From Catenuloplanes indicus (GTDB lineage Bacteria; Actinomycetota; Actinomycetes; Mycobacteriales; Micromonosporaceae), in NCBI RefSeq assembly GCF_030813715.1, contig NZ_JAUSUZ010000001.1:9120949-9184948 (forward strand): a stretch of 64,000 nucleotides of DNA. The letters are read 5' to 3'. Shown piece by piece: positions 1-11,582 of this stretch. How positions within the stretch are numbered: position 1 is the first letter of the stretch; every line of letters starts with the position of its first letter. Under the pieces are notes generated by a model. That model saw only the letters and a program-made list of their open reading frames with translations, was not told the DNA's origin and did no database searches. Position numbers and translations under genes: made by a program.

Positions 1-2483
<2,483 letters not shown>

Positions 2484-2502
<19 letters not shown>

Positions 2503-2564
2503 CGGCCGCCGGAGGCGTCCGAGGACTGACGGCCGCCGGAGGCGTTCGAGGACTGACGGCGGAT
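2484..2564. repeat. Three tandem 27-bp repeats spanning the gcvP stop codon
   Basis: Near-identical units start at 2484, 2511 and 2538, based on GGAGGCGTTCGAGGACTGAC plus GGCCGCC. The second has T to C at one base and the third diverges in its last bases. The first unit holds the last gcvP codons and TGA; the others repeat that coding end and stop downstream. This suggests slippage duplication. Confidence 0.9.
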
Positions 2565-2569
2565 GCGCG

Positions 2570-2598
2570 AAAGCCGGGCAGCGCGCTGCCCGGCTTTT
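2570..2598 (+). terminator. Rho-independent terminator after gcvP
   Basis: A near-perfect GC-rich palindrome (AAAGCCGGGCAGCGC / GCTGCCCGGCTTTT) ends in a short T run. It lies about 70 bp after the gcvP stop. Confidence 0.85.
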
Positions 2599-2793
2599 CG
2601 CGGTGGTGGTCTCCGGGCGCCGGTCCGGGGGGCCTCCGGTGGGAGGCAGCACGCGCCGGACCGGCCGTCGCAGACGACCGATCGGTTACGGAGAGGAAGC
2701 TCGACGCTGAGCCGCACCTGCACGGTGCGTGACGAGAAGTGACCCGGTGAGGTCACCGCCGGAGTGGCGTCGTTGACGTCCGGCTGAGTGGGA

Positions 2794-2994
2794 TCAAGCC
2801 GCCAGGGCGTGCCGCGCGGGGCCGCGGTGGGGCTCGATGCAGCTGCCGTCCGGCAGCAGTTCGCCCGTGTCCTCGAAGACGATGACACCGTTGCAGAGCA
2901 GGCTCCAACCCTGCTCCGGGAAGGACGCGATCACCTTCGCGGCCTCCCGATCGGTGGCATCAGAGGTCGGACAGGGGCTTTGGTGCTGGCACAT
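2794..2994 (-). CDS. DUF5999 family small protein
   Basis: This 66-residue cytosolic protein of unknown function starts MCQHQSPCP and contains QGWSLLCNGVIVFEDTGELLPDG, quoted here in parts as QGWSLLCNGV and FEDTGELLPDG, features of the actinobacterial DUF5999 family. The ATG at 2992-2994 gives the family's usual short length, although the frame stays open far upstream. It stands alone, convergent to gcvP and divergent from def. Confidence 0.85.
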   Translation of the reverse strand: MCQHQSPCPTSDATDREAAKVIASFPEQGWSLLCNGVIVFEDTGELLPDGSCIEPHRGPARHALAA

Positions 2995-3306
2995 CGGGGT
3001 CTCCGGTCCGGGGTTTCTGTGGCATGTTTCACATGCCCGGTGATGCACATTACCAAGGCGGTAGCGCACCGCCGAGCGCGCGGCGCGCGAATGAACGTGA
3101 ATCCTCCGTTCGGCTGATCTAGGTCCGCCCGGATGGATGGGATCGCTCCCACCCGGGGTGATCCCAGCGTTACGGAGATCGTCATCGCTGTCACGCTCCG
3201 AGTGTGACTCGCCCACGCCACACCTGCCACACCGATTGTCCGCCACCCGTCCGGTCACGCGGTGTCGCGTCGCTGCCCGGGTAAGGAGTCCGTTAGCCTG
3301 TCGGTC
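2995..3306. other. Intergenic region between divergent DUF5999 and def genes
   Basis: These 312 bases hold no convincing gene. They must carry the two divergent promoters. A GGGATC/GATCCC inverted pair at 3139-3165 is the only visible structure, and no clear -35/-10 pair could be assigned. Confidence 0.6.
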
Positions 3307-3807
3307 ATGACGATGCGGCCCATCCGAGTGCTCGGCGACGCGGTCCTGCGCAGCCCCGCCGAGACCGTGACCACGTTCGACGCCGGTCTCCGCGAGCTGG
3401 TGACCGACCTGATGGACACGCTGCTCGGCAAGCCCGGCCGGGCCGGTGTGGCGGCGCCGCAGATCGGCGTGAGCGCGGCCGTGTTCGTCTACGACGACAG
3501 CGCCGGGCACCGCGGCCATGTCGTCAACCCGACCATCGAGCTCGGCGCGGAGACCGAGGAGGACGACGAGGGCTGCCTGTCCGTCCCGGGGCTGTACTTC
3601 CCGACCGTGCGCGCGCTCACCGCCACGGTGCGTGGCGTCGATCAGCACGGTGAGCCGCTGGTCATCGAGGGCGAGGGATACCTCGCCCGGATCCTGCAGC
3701 ACGAGACCGACCACCTGGCCGGCCGGCTCTACGTCGACACGCTGCGCGGCGACGCGCGCCGGGCGGCGCTCCGCGAGATCCGCGCGGCCTCCTGGTCCCG
3801 GGCGTAG
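3307..3807 (+). CDS. def: Peptide deformylase
   Basis: Removes the N-formyl group from nascent proteins and is a metal-dependent cytosolic enzyme. All three family motifs are present: GVAAPQIG (motif 1), EGCLSVPG (motif 2, metal Cys) and QHETDHLAG (motif 3, HExxH-type metal site). Starting at the ATG at 3307 gives 166 residues, normal for the family. The frame extends upstream to 3262, but that segment lacks family similarity. Upstream lies a divergent promoter region, so it is probably transcribed alone. Confidence 0.95.
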   Translation: MTMRPIRVLGDAVLRSPAETVTTFDAGLRELVTDLMDTLLGKPGRAGVAAPQIGVSAAVFVYDDSAGHRGHVVNPTIELGAETEEDDEGCLSVPGLYFPTVRALTATVRGVDQHGEPLVIEGEGYLARILQHETDHLAGRLYVDTLRGDARRAALREIRAASWSRA

Positions 3808-3855
3808 CCAACCGCCCACCACCGAGCGGGGCGGAAGGCTTGGCGGCCGGGAGCA

Positions 3856-4590
3856 TCACTGGCCGAGGCCCTGTGCGTGTGCCCAGGCGCGCAGCGCGGC
3901 CTCGGCCTCGGCGCGCGACAGTGGACCACGTGCGGCGCGCACCTGCCGCAGCCGCCGGGTCGCCGCACCGACCAGCGGGCCGGGCGGGATGCCGAGCAAT
4001 GCCATGATCTCCCGGCCGTCCAGATCCGGCGTGATCTCCGCCAGCGCCCGCTCCTCCTCGCGGCGGCGTGCCGCGCGCGCCGGCGCCTCGACGTGCGCGG
4101 GTGTCCGGCCGGCGCGTGCGTAGGCCACCCAGTCCGCCACGTCCCGCTCCATCCCGAGGCCGACCTCGTCGAACAGGTCCAGGGCCCGCCCCGGGTCGTG
4201 CGCGTAGGTACGGCCGCTCGGCCGCACGCCGAGCCGGGCCAGCGCCGCGTTGATCGGCCACCCCTCCCGCGGGCCGTCGAACCGGTCGTCGACGACCGGC
4301 CCCCAGGCAAGCTTCCCGTCGCGCCACACCTCGGCGGACTGCTCTCCGTCCCCGCCGAAGAAGCCGGCCCGCACGAACGCCAGCGGCCCGTGCGCGGACC
4401 ACCCGGCCAGCACCCGCTCCCACGCGGCGTCGCCGGTCCCGGCCGCACCGGTCAGCTCCTCGCGCAGCGCGTCGCCGGCCGGTACCAGCGCCATCCCGTG
4501 CCGCAGCTCCGCGACCACCCCGTGGCGCGATCCGGTCACCCGTTCCCGGAGCAGCGCCGCCTCGGCGACGACCGCAGCCAGCTGATACAC
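3856..4590 (-). CDS. Uncharacterised protein with a CCA-transferase-like C-terminal segment
   Basis: A 244-residue protein starting at GTG 4588-4590, behind a G-rich possible ribosome site; the frame is open further upstream but reads as non-coding. No catalytic motif is recognised. The segment LDGREIMALLGIPPGPLVG followed by two basic helices resembles the C-terminal part of bacterial tRNA nucleotidyltransferases and related RNA-binding helices. There is no nucleotidyltransferase domain, so a function cannot be named. It is convergent to def with a short spacer. Confidence 0.7.
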   Translation of the reverse strand: MYQLAAVVAEAALLRERVTGSRHGVVAELRHGMALVPAGDALREELTGAAGTGDAAWERVLAGWSAHGPLAFVRAGFFGGDGEQSAEVWRDGKLAWGPVVDDRFDGPREGWPINAALARLGVRPSGRTYAHDPGRALDLFDEVGLGMERDVADWVAYARAGRTPAHVEAPARAARRREEERALAEITPDLDGREIMALLGIPPGPLVGAATRRLRQVRAARGPLSRAEAEAALRAWAHAQGLGQ

Positions 4591-4719
4591 CCGGACCCCC
4601 GATTCTCGGCAACCGGCCCATGATGGCACCGGCACGCCCGGATCCCGGCACGGGACGCCGCGGCGGCCGGCCCGGCGGTACTGTCGCGTCGACGGCCACC
4701 CGCCGACGGAGGCCGCGAC

Positions 4720-5293
4720 ATGACCGAGGCACAGCCCGACACGACCACGGTGAGCAGCGCCCGGGTGTGGAACCACCTGCTCGGCGGCACGGACGACTTC
4801 CCGGTCGACCGGACCGTCGGCGACCGGATCCGCCAGGCGTGCCGGACATCGTGGTTCTCGCCCGCGAGCAGCGCAGGTTCCTGGTCCGTGCGGTCACCTA
4901 CCTGGCCGGGGACGCGGCGGGTGCGCCAGGTTCTGGACATCGGCGCCGGCCTGCCCACCGCGAACAACACGCACGAGATCGCCCGGCGGATCGCGCCCGC
5001 GACCACGGCGCCGCCCGCGCGGTCGTCGCCCGGCTGACGGCCGGCCCGCCGCCCGGCAGCTACCTCACGGTCTCCGACGTCGTCGACACCAGCCCGGGCA
5101 TCATCGCCGCGGTCACGGCCGCGAACCAGGCCGCCACCCGAACCACCTGCGTACGCCAGAGCAGGTCGCCGGCTACTTCGACGGCCTCGACCTCGTCCCG
5201 CCGGGTGCGGTGCCGATCCCGCGGTGGCGCCCGGAACCGGGCGCGAACCCACCGCCGATGGACGGCCGCTGCGGCCTGGGCCGCAAGCCCTAG
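4720..5293 (+). pseudogene. DUF574-type SAM-dependent methyltransferase remnant
   Basis: Fragments of the S-adenosyl methyltransferase family (DUF574, PF04672) occur in order but in different frames. SSARVWNHLLGGTDDFPVDR follows ATG 4720. PDIVVLAREQRRFLVRAVTYLA is in another frame near 4848 and VLDIGAGLPTANNTHEIA returns to the first frame near 4934. GSYLTVSDVV comes near 5058 and YFDGLDLVPPGAVPIPRWRPE is in a third frame, ending at TAG 5291-5293. At least three frameshifts and a missing middle segment are seen, so no functional enzyme can be made. Its stop overlaps the convergent SDR gene. Confidence 0.85.
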
Positions 5294-6000
5294 ACGATCA
5301 GGCCACCGGTCGCGCGGATGTTCTGGCCGGTGATCCAGCCCGCGTCCGGGCCGGCCAGCCAGGCGACGACCGCGGCGACCTCGTCGGCGGTGCCGACCCG
5401 GCCGAGCGCGCCGAACGCCGCCGCGGTCGCCTCGATCCGTTCCCAGGGTGCGGTGGCGCGCAGCATGTCGGTGTCGGTCTGGCCGGGCGAGACCGTGTTG
5501 GCCGTGATGCCGCGCGGGCCGAGTTCGCGGGCGGCGACCGCGGTGATCTGCTCCAGCGCGGCCTTGCTGGCGCAGTAGAGCGCGAGCCCGGGGCCGGCCA
5601 CCACGGTGTTCAGCGTGGACAGGTTGACGATTCGGCCGTGGTCGCGCATCAGCGTGGCCGCCTCCCGGATCGCCAGCAGCGGGAACCGCGTGTTGATCGC
5701 CATCACCCGGTCGAAGTCGTCACCGGTCAGCTCCGCCAGCGGGATGCTCGGCGCGATCGCGGCGTTGTTGACCAGGATGTCCAGCCCGCACGCGCGGACC
5801 GGCGCGAACATCGCGTCCAGCGCGCCCGGATCGGCCTGGTCGGCCCGGACCGCCAGCACGCCGTCCCGCCGGAGATCGACGGCGTCGCGGCGGTACGTGT
5901 AGACGACGCGCGCGCCGAGCGCGGACAGCCGGTGCACGATCGCCCGGCCGATGCCCCGCGAGCCGCCGGTCACCAGCGCGGTCTTTCCGTGGAGGGTCAT
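5290..6000 (-). CDS. SDR family oxidoreductase
   Basis: A 236-residue classical short-chain dehydrogenase/reductase that uses NAD(P)H; the substrate is not evident. Visible features are the Rossmann motif TGGSRGIG (residues 11-18), NNA (78-80), the catalytic Ser128 and the YxxxK pair Tyr142/Lys146. The C-terminus TGQNIRATGGLIV is typical of the family. ATG 5998-6000 is chosen because the Rossmann strand begins directly after it. It lies 11 bp downstream of the AraC-type regulator on the same strand, suggesting co-transcription and local control. Confidence 0.9.
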   Translation of the reverse strand: MTLHGKTALVTGGSRGIGRAIVHRLSALGARVVYTYRRDAVDLRRDGVLAVRADQADPGALDAMFAPVRACGLDILVNNAAIAPSIPLAELTGDDFDRVMAINTRFPLLAIREAATLMRDHGRIVNLSTLNTVVAGPGLALYCASKAALEQITAVAARELGPRGITANTVSPGQTDTDMLRATAPWERIEATAAAFGALGRVGTADEVAAVVAWLAGPDAGWITGQNIRATGGLIV

Positions 6001-6011
6001 GGTTCCGGACG

Positions 6012-6797
6012 CTATCGGCGTACCGGCGCGGCGTCTTGAAGAATCGCGCGCAGCGCGCCGGGCGTGAGGCCGGCCAACGCCCCCGACTCGCGGGTCAGGT
6101 GTGGCTGGTCGGCGTAGCCGGCCCGGGCCGCGACCGCGGCGGGCGGCAGACCGCGGGTGAGCATGCCGACCGCGCGCTGGAAGCGGGCTGTCCGGGCGAT
6201 CCGGGCGGGCGACTGGCCGAGCCGGTGACGGCAGGCCAGCTCCAGGCGGCGGCGGCCGACGCCGAGCGTGGCGGCGACGTCCGCGGGCCGCGCGCCGTCG
6301 CGGTGCAGCAGCCGCCACGCCGCGTCCGCGAGCACGTCCGCCGGCGACCCGCGGTCCCGGCCGGTGCGCGCGATCAGCAGCGCGTCCAGCGTGGCGCGGC
6401 GCGCGTCCCAGGACGGCGACGCGGCCAGCCGGTCCACCAGTTCCGCGGCGCGGCTCCCGCACGCCACCACACCGTCCAGAAGATCGGCCGAGGGTACGCC
6501 GAGGAACTCCGACACGCCGCGCGGCGTGAGCGCGACCAGCACTCCGTGCCCCCACGGGTGCCCGGCGCAGACGCCACCGGCGGATCGCGGCCCGGTCAGC
6601 ACGGCGGTGCCGGCCTCCACGTCCACGACGAGCGCGGTGACGGCCAGCGCCAGCAGCCGGTGCGCGACCGGCCGGGCGCCGGGCCGGCCGAAACCGGCGT
6701 ACCCGGCGACCAGCCCGCGCAGCGCCGGGTGCGGCGCGGCGACGCGGGGCGCGCACGCGCGCGCGTCGCCGTGCACCGGCACCGAGTGAACCGCCAC
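6012..6797 (-). CDS. AraC family transcriptional regulator
   Basis: A 261-residue cytosolic DNA-binding protein. The last 100 or so residues carry two helix-turn-helix units of the AraC/XylS type (ADVAATLGVGRRRLELACR and AAVAARAGYADQPHLTRES). The N-terminal part is a probable ligand-sensing domain without a recognisable ligand. It precedes the SDR gene by 11 bp on the same strand and probably controls that operon; its ligand cannot be inferred. Confidence 0.85.
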   Translation of the reverse strand: MAVHSVPVHGDARACAPRVAAPHPALRGLVAGYAGFGRPGARPVAHRLLALAVTALVVDVEAGTAVLTGPRSAGGVCAGHPWGHGVLVALTPRGVSEFLGVPSADLLDGVVACGSRAAELVDRLAASPSWDARRATLDALLIARTGRDRGSPADVLADAAWRLLHRDGARPADVAATLGVGRRRLELACRHRLGQSPARIARTARFQRAVGMLTRGLPPAAVAARAGYADQPHLTRESGALAGLTPGALRAILQDAAPVRR

Positions 6798-6816
6798 GGT
6801 GCCGAGTGTGCCGGGG

Positions 6817-7536
6817 TCAGATCCAGCCGTCCATCGCGGACAGGAACTCGCCGACGCGGCCGTACCAGACGGTGTGGCCGGCGCCCGGGACGGTGCGGAC
6901 CGTGATCCCGGCGCCGGTGAGCCGCGCGACCGCGGCGTCGTCCGGTACGTACTCGCTCGGATCCGCCCTGATCAGCAGCGACGGCACGGACGCGGCCGGC
7001 GCCAGGTCCCGGCCCACCGCGGACGCCAGCAGCTTCGCGGTGGAGGTGGTGTCCCAGCGCATCGCGGCCTCGATCTCGTTGAGCATGTCCCGCTCCGGCC
7101 ACCACGGCCGGTCGCGCTGCAGCGTCTCGCGGTTACGGGCCGCCTTGCGCTTGTCCAGGTACGCGATCGCGGCCGCCAGGCCGTGCCCGCCGTCGTCCAG
7201 CCGCTGCGGCGGATCGACGTAGACCGCACGTGCCGGGCGCAGCTCGTCCACGGCCGCGGCCAGCACCACGCCGCCGAGCGAGTGCCCGACCGCCAGCTCC
7301 GGCGCGGCCGGCACGGTACGCAGCAGCAGGTCCACGACGTCCCGCAGGGTCAGGTCGCCGTCCGGAGCGGGGGAGTGACCGTGCCCGGGAAGGTCCGGCG
7401 CGATCACCCGGTAGCCCTTCTCGGCCAGCGCCGGCCCGACCTCGTGCCAGCTGCGCGAATCGGTGATCATGCCGTGGATCAGCACCGCCACGCGGTTCCC
7501 GGATCCCCATTCCCTCGTCTCAAGGATCTTCTGCAC
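6817..7536 (-). CDS. Alpha/beta hydrolase
   Basis: A 239-residue hydrolase of the alpha/beta fold. It shows the oxyanion-hole HG at residues 21-22, the nucleophile elbow GHSLGG with Ser86, an acid in the RADPSEYVPDD region and the catalytic His in GAGHTVW near the C-terminus. The substrate is unknown. The start ATG 7536 has the usual first strand (RVAVLIHG) soon after it. It sits 19 bp upstream of the AraC gene on the same strand and may belong to the same transcript; the MFS gene diverges from it. Confidence 0.88.
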   Translation of the reverse strand: MQKILETREWGSGNRVAVLIHGMITDSRSWHEVGPALAEKGYRVIAPDLPGHGHSPAPDGDLTLRDVVDLLLRTVPAAPELAVGHSLGGVVLAAAVDELRPARAVYVDPPQRLDDGGHGLAAAIAYLDKRKAARNRETLQRDRPWWPERDMLNEIEAAMRWDTTSTAKLLASAVGRDLAPAASVPSLLIRADPSEYVPDDAAVARLTGAGITVRTVPGAGHTVWYGRVGEFLSAMDGWI

Positions 7537-7603
7537 CCCGGAATATTACCGGCGGGTACGCTGCCGTCGCGCGGACGTGGCTCACATCGGCGAAGATCAG
7601 CGC

Positions 7604-8803
7604 GTGCTGTGGACGCCGAACTTCGCCCGATACTTCGTGGCCCGCTCCGTCTCCGTCCTCGGCGACGCCATGCTGCTGGTCGCGTCCGCGCTGGCCATCG
7701 GCGGCATCCACGGCGCCACCGGGATCGGCGTGGTGCTGGCCGCCTGGATGGTGCCGTTCCTCGGCTTCATCCTGTTCGGCGGCGTGATCGCGGACCGGAT
7801 CGGTGCACGCCCGCTGATGCTCGGCGCTGACCTGGTCCGGCTGGCCGCCCAGGGCACGGTCGCGGCCGTGTTCCTCACCGGCGTACCGTCGCTGGGGCTC
7901 CTGATCGTCTGTTCCGCCGTGAGCGGCGCCGCCACCGCGATGTACCAGCCCGGCGTGAACGGCATCATCCCGCTGGTCACCGACGACCCGCAGCGCGCCA
8001 ACGCCACCATCCGGGTCGCGAACGCGATCGCGGAACTGCTCGGCCCCGCCGCCGCGGGCATCCTGTTCGGCTTCGCCGGTGCCGGCGTCGTCTACACGGT
8101 CGACGCCGCCACGTTCGCGATCAGCGCGCTCTGCCTGGCGTTCGTCCGGGTCGGCCCGGTCCCACGCACCGAACGCTCGTCGATGGCCGCGGACCTGGCC
8201 GCCGGCTGGCACGAGTTCCGCTCCCGGACCTGGCTGTGGGGCGTCATCCTGGTCTGGGTCGCGTTCGGCGTGTTCCTGTTCGGCCCGCTGCTGCCGCTCG
8301 GCGCGGTCCTGATCAGCGGCACGCTCGGCCCGGCCGCGTACGGCTGGACGCAGTCCGCGGTCGGCGCCGGCACCATCCTCGGCGGCCTGGCCGCGCTCCG
8401 CCTCCGCCCGTCCCGCCCGCTCGCGGCCGGCGCGGTCGCGATGACCGGCTACGTGCTGCTGCCCCTGGCGATCGCGCTGCACGCCACCCTGCCGATGCTG
8501 CTGGCCGCCGCTGCGGTCAACGGCGCCGCCTGGGCGTTCTGGTCGGTGATGTGGCAGACCAGCGTCCAGACCCAGGTCCCGCCGCGGATGCTGAACCGGC
8601 TGACCGCCTACGAGGTCCTCGGCTCCGACGGCAGCCTCCCCATCGGCCAGTCCTTGGCCGGGCCGGTGTCGTCCTTGATCGGCGAGGAACGCGTGCTGGC
8701 CGTCTCGGCCACGGCCGGCCTGTTGGGCTGCGCCGCCCTGCTGCTGACTCCCGCCGTCCGCAACCTGCGCCGCGCCCCCGACGCGGCCACCGTGCCGTCG
8801 TGA
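7604..8803 (+). CDS. MFS transporter
   Basis: An integral membrane protein of about 400 residues with the pattern of a 12-helix major facilitator. Hydrophobic segments repeat along its length, and an MFS loop motif (GGVIADRIGARP) follows the second helix. It looks like an EntS/macrolide-efflux type drug or metabolite exporter, but the substrate is unknown. GTG 7604 places WTPNFARYFVARSVS at the N-terminus, as in relatives; GTG 7577 is an alternative and neither has a strong ribosome site. A large hairpin follows the stop. Confidence 0.85.
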   Translation: MLWTPNFARYFVARSVSVLGDAMLLVASALAIGGIHGATGIGVVLAAWMVPFLGFILFGGVIADRIGARPLMLGADLVRLAAQGTVAAVFLTGVPSLGLLIVCSAVSGAATAMYQPGVNGIIPLVTDDPQRANATIRVANAIAELLGPAAAGILFGFAGAGVVYTVDAATFAISALCLAFVRVGPVPRTERSSMAADLAAGWHEFRSRTWLWGVILVWVAFGVFLFGPLLPLGAVLISGTLGPAAYGWTQSAVGAGTILGGLAALRLRPSRPLAAGAVAMTGYVLLPLAIALHATLPMLLAAAAVNGAAWAFWSVMWQTSVQTQVPPRMLNRLTAYEVLGSDGSLPIGQSLAGPVSSLIGEERVLAVSATAGLLGCAALLLTPAVRNLRRAPDAATVPS

Positions 8804-8832
8804 ACGAGGAGACCGTGTCGCCGATACCGTCA

Positions 8833-8897
8833 AGATCCTTTCATGCGTCAGCGCCTTTCCGCGCGGGCGGAAAGGGCGCTGACGCATGAAAGGATCT
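8833..8897. terminator. Large inverted repeat (about 30-bp arms) after the MFS gene
   Basis: Arms 8833-8862 and 8867-8897 are complementary over 30 bp with a single bulged base (GCGCCTTTCC against GGAAAGGGCGC) around a very short loop. It lies about 30 bp after the MFS stop, between convergent units. Function as a bidirectional terminator is inferred; there is no long T tract. Confidence 0.7.
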
Positions 8898-8969
8898 CGC
8901 AGCCGCCCTCAGCGGAAGTCAGCGGTGTGGTCGTGGCCCACGTGATGTGCGGGCGGCCGGGGTGGCCGG

Positions 8970-9325
8970 TCACCCGCCGCAGCGACCGAGGGGATCGTCG
9001 TCGGCGCGGCTGACGTCGTCGTGGCCGAGGTGGACCAGGCGGCGTACGCCGGCCTCCTCGGCCAGTGTGATGACGTCCGCGGCGGCCGGGCCGAGGACGC
9101 CGCCCATCGCGACCAGGTGCAGGCGTGTCACGCCGCGCAGCGCCGGGACCAGCGAGGGTGGGTCGTCGAAGTCGCCGGCGACGACCTCGACGGACGGGGC
9201 AGCGCGCGGGCGGCGGCCGGGTCCGGGCCGCGGGTCAGCGCGCGGACCTCGTGGCCGTCGGTCACGAGGTGCCGGACGAGGGCGCGGCCGACCGTGCCGG
9301 TCGCGCCGGTGACGAGAATGGGCAC
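8970..9325 (-). pseudogene. NmrA-like NAD(P)-binding protein remnant
   Basis: From GTG 9323-9325 the minus strand reads VPILVTGATGTVGRALVRHL, a GxxGxxG Rossmann start of the NmrA/atypical SDR family. The continuation (SVEVVAGDFDDPPSLVPAL, then AGVRRLVHLG) is in another frame, so there is a frameshift near 9190-9200. The second frame stops at 8970, after about 120 residues in total, whereas relatives have about 280. Both damage types point to a dead gene. Confidence 0.8.
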
Positions 9326-9395
9326 GCCACCGGTGAAACCACATCCGGAACGCGGACAGCCCGTTCGCATAAGCGTCCTGAGCTGCTGAAAGGAC

Positions 9396-11582
9396 TCAGG
9401 AGAATCGCCGGAGACGGAGGCTGTTGGCGACCACGAAGACGGACGAGAACGCCATCGCGCCGCCCGCGATCATCGGGTTGAGCATGCCGGCGGCGGCCAG
9501 CGGCAGGCCGGCCAGGTTGTAGGCGAACGCCCAGAACAGGTTGCCCTTGATGATCGCCAAGGTGCGCCGGGACAGCCGGATCGCGTCCGCGGCCGCGGTC
9601 AGGTCGCCGCGGACCAGCGTCAGGTCGGCGGCCTCGATCGCCACGTCGGTGCCGGTGCCCATGGCGAGCCCGAGGTCGGCCTGGGCGAGCGCGGCCGCGT
9701 CGTTGACGCCGTCACCGGCCATCGCCACCACCCTGCCGCGCGCCTGCAGCTCCTTGACCGCGTCGACCTTGCCGGCCGGGAGCACGCCCGCGAGCACGTC
9801 GTCGATGCCGACCTCGGCCGCGACCGCGCGTGCGACCGTCTCGTTGTCGCCGGTCAGCAGCACCGGGTGCAGGCCGAGCCGCTTCAGCCGGGCGATCGCG
9901 TCCGCGCTGGCCGGGCGGACCCGGTCGGCGACCGCGAGCACGCCGCGGGCCGCGCCGTCCCAGCCGGCCACGACCGCGGTGCGGCCCTGCGATTCCGCGG
10001 CCGCACAGGCTTCCACCACGTCCGGGGGTACGTCGTAGCCGCGCTCGCGGAGCAGGGCGGGCCGGCCGACGACGATCTCCCGGCCGTCGACCTCTCCCCG
10101 TACCCCCAGTCCCTCGAGGTTCTTGAAGTTGGCCACCGGGGGCAGATCGGTGTGGCCGGCCGCGACGGCGGCCGCGATCGGGTGCTCGGAGGCGGACTCG
10201 ACCGCGGCCGCGAGCCGCCGCAGCTCGTCCGGATCCTGACCCCGCGCGGGTACGGTCGCCGTCAGCGTCATCCGTCCCTCGGTGACCGTGCCGGTCTTGT
10301 CCAGCACGATCGTGTCCACCCGGCGGGTCTGTTCCAGCACCTCCGCGCCCTTGATCAGGATGCCGAGCTGCGCGCCGCGGCCGGTGCCGACCAGCAGCGC
10401 GGTCGGCGTGGCCAGCCCGAGCGCGCACGGGCACGCGATGATGAGCACGGCGACCGCGGCGGTGAACGCGGCGTTCCAGCCGGCGCCGGTGCCGACCCAC
10501 CAGCCCAGCGTGCCGGCCGCGAGTGCGATGACGAGCGGGACGAACACGCCGGAGATCCGGTCGGCGAGTCGCTGCACGTTCGCCTTGCCGGCCTGGGCCT
10601 CCTCGACCAGGCGGGCCATCTGCGCCAGGCGGGTGTCCGCGCCGACCCGGGTGGCGCGCACCAGCAGCCGGCCGCCGGCGTTGACGGTCGCGCCGGTCAC
10701 CGCGTCGCCGGGCCGCACCTCGACCGGCACGGACTCGCCGGTCAGCATGCTCGCGTCCACGGCGGACGTGCCCTCCTCGACCACGCCGTCCGTGGCGATC
10801 TTCTCGCCCGGCCGTACCACGAAGAGGTCCCGGGGTTTCAGGGTGTCGACCGGGACGCGGGTCTCGGTGCCGTCCCGGAGCACGGCCACGTCCTTGGCGC
10901 CCATGTCGAGCAGCGCGCGCAGCGCCGATCCGGCACGCCGCTTCGACCGGTGCTCGAAGTACCGGCCGGTCAGCAGGAACGTGGTGACGCCGGCGGCGGC
11001 CTCGAGGTAGATGTTGCCGGCGCCGTCGGACGGGCCGATGTCCAGCCGGAACGGGTGCGTCATGCCCGGCTCGCCCGCGGTGCCGAGGAACAGCGCCCAC
11101 AGCGACCAGCCGAACGCCGCGAGCGTGCCCAGCGAAACCAGCGTGTCCATGGTGGCGGCGCCGTGCCGCAGGTTGATCGCGGCGGCCCGGTGGAACGGCC
11201 AACCGCCGTAGACCACGACCGGCGCGGCCAGCGTCAGCGACGCCCACTGCCAGTAGGTGAACTGCCAGGCCGGAACCATCGCCAGCAGGATCACGGGTAC
11301 GGACAGCACCGCGGACACGATCAGCCGGGTCCGGAGCGGGTCGGCGGGCGCGGCCTGCTCCGGCTCCTTCCGCTGTGTCGCGGTGTAGCCGGTCTTCTCC
11401 ACGGTCGCGATCAGGTCGTCCGCGGTGATGCCCCGGCCCACCGTCGCGGTCGCCTTCTCCGTGGCGTAGTTGACGGTCGCGGTCACGCCGTCCATCCGGT
11501 TGAGCTTCTTCTCGATCCGGTTCGCGCAGGCGGCGCAGGTCATGCCGCCGATCGCGAGCTCGATCCGCTGCGTGTCAGCCAT
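9396..11582 (-). CDS. copA: Copper-translocating P-type ATPase (P1B-1)
   Basis: Exports Cu(I) from the cytosol using ATP. The 728-residue protein has an N-terminal heavy-metal domain with GMTCAAC (Cys16/Cys19) and the actuator motif TGES. It also has the intramembrane CPC at residues 384-386, the phosphorylation motif DKTGT (Asp428), the nucleotide-binding HP motif (SEHPIAA), GDGVNDA, and YN plus MxFSS in the last helices, the Cu+ pattern. Its ATG overlaps the upstream secreted-protein gene by 8 bp. It is transcribed with that gene, probably under CsoR control from 12.48-12.56 kb. Confidence 0.95.
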   Translation of the reverse strand: MADTQRIELAIGGMTCAACANRIEKKLNRMDGVTATVNYATEKATATVGRGITADDLIATVEKTGYTATQRKEPEQAAPADPLRTRLIVSAVLSVPVILLAMVPAWQFTYWQWASLTLAAPVVVYGGWPFHRAAAINLRHGAATMDTLVSLGTLAAFGWSLWALFLGTAGEPGMTHPFRLDIGPSDGAGNIYLEAAAGVTTFLLTGRYFEHRSKRRAGSALRALLDMGAKDVAVLRDGTETRVPVDTLKPRDLFVVRPGEKIATDGVVEEGTSAVDASMLTGESVPVEVRPGDAVTGATVNAGGRLLVRATRVGADTRLAQMARLVEEAQAGKANVQRLADRISGVFVPLVIALAAGTLGWWVGTGAGWNAAFTAAVAVLIIACPCALGLATPTALLVGTGRGAQLGILIKGAEVLEQTRRVDTIVLDKTGTVTEGRMTLTATVPARGQDPDELRRLAAAVESASEHPIAAAVAAGHTDLPPVANFKNLEGLGVRGEVDGREIVVGRPALLRERGYDVPPDVVEACAAAESQGRTAVVAGWDGAARGVLAVADRVRPASADAIARLKRLGLHPVLLTGDNETVARAVAAEVGIDDVLAGVLPAGKVDAVKELQARGRVVAMAGDGVNDAAALAQADLGLAMGTGTDVAIEAADLTLVRGDLTAAADAIRLSRRTLAIIKGNLFWAFAYNLAGLPLAAAGMLNPMIAGGAMAFSSVFVVANSLRLRRFS

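Noticed and set aside
2794..3822. Long minus-strand frame (342 codons) over def
   Set aside because: Only the last 66 codons look like a real protein (DUF5999). The rest is a GC-rich shadow of the peptide deformylase gene.
3662..4897. 411-codon minus-strand frame
   Set aside because: Arg/Gly/Pro-rich composition without any family motif, antisense to def and in the wrong frame of the 3856-4590 gene.
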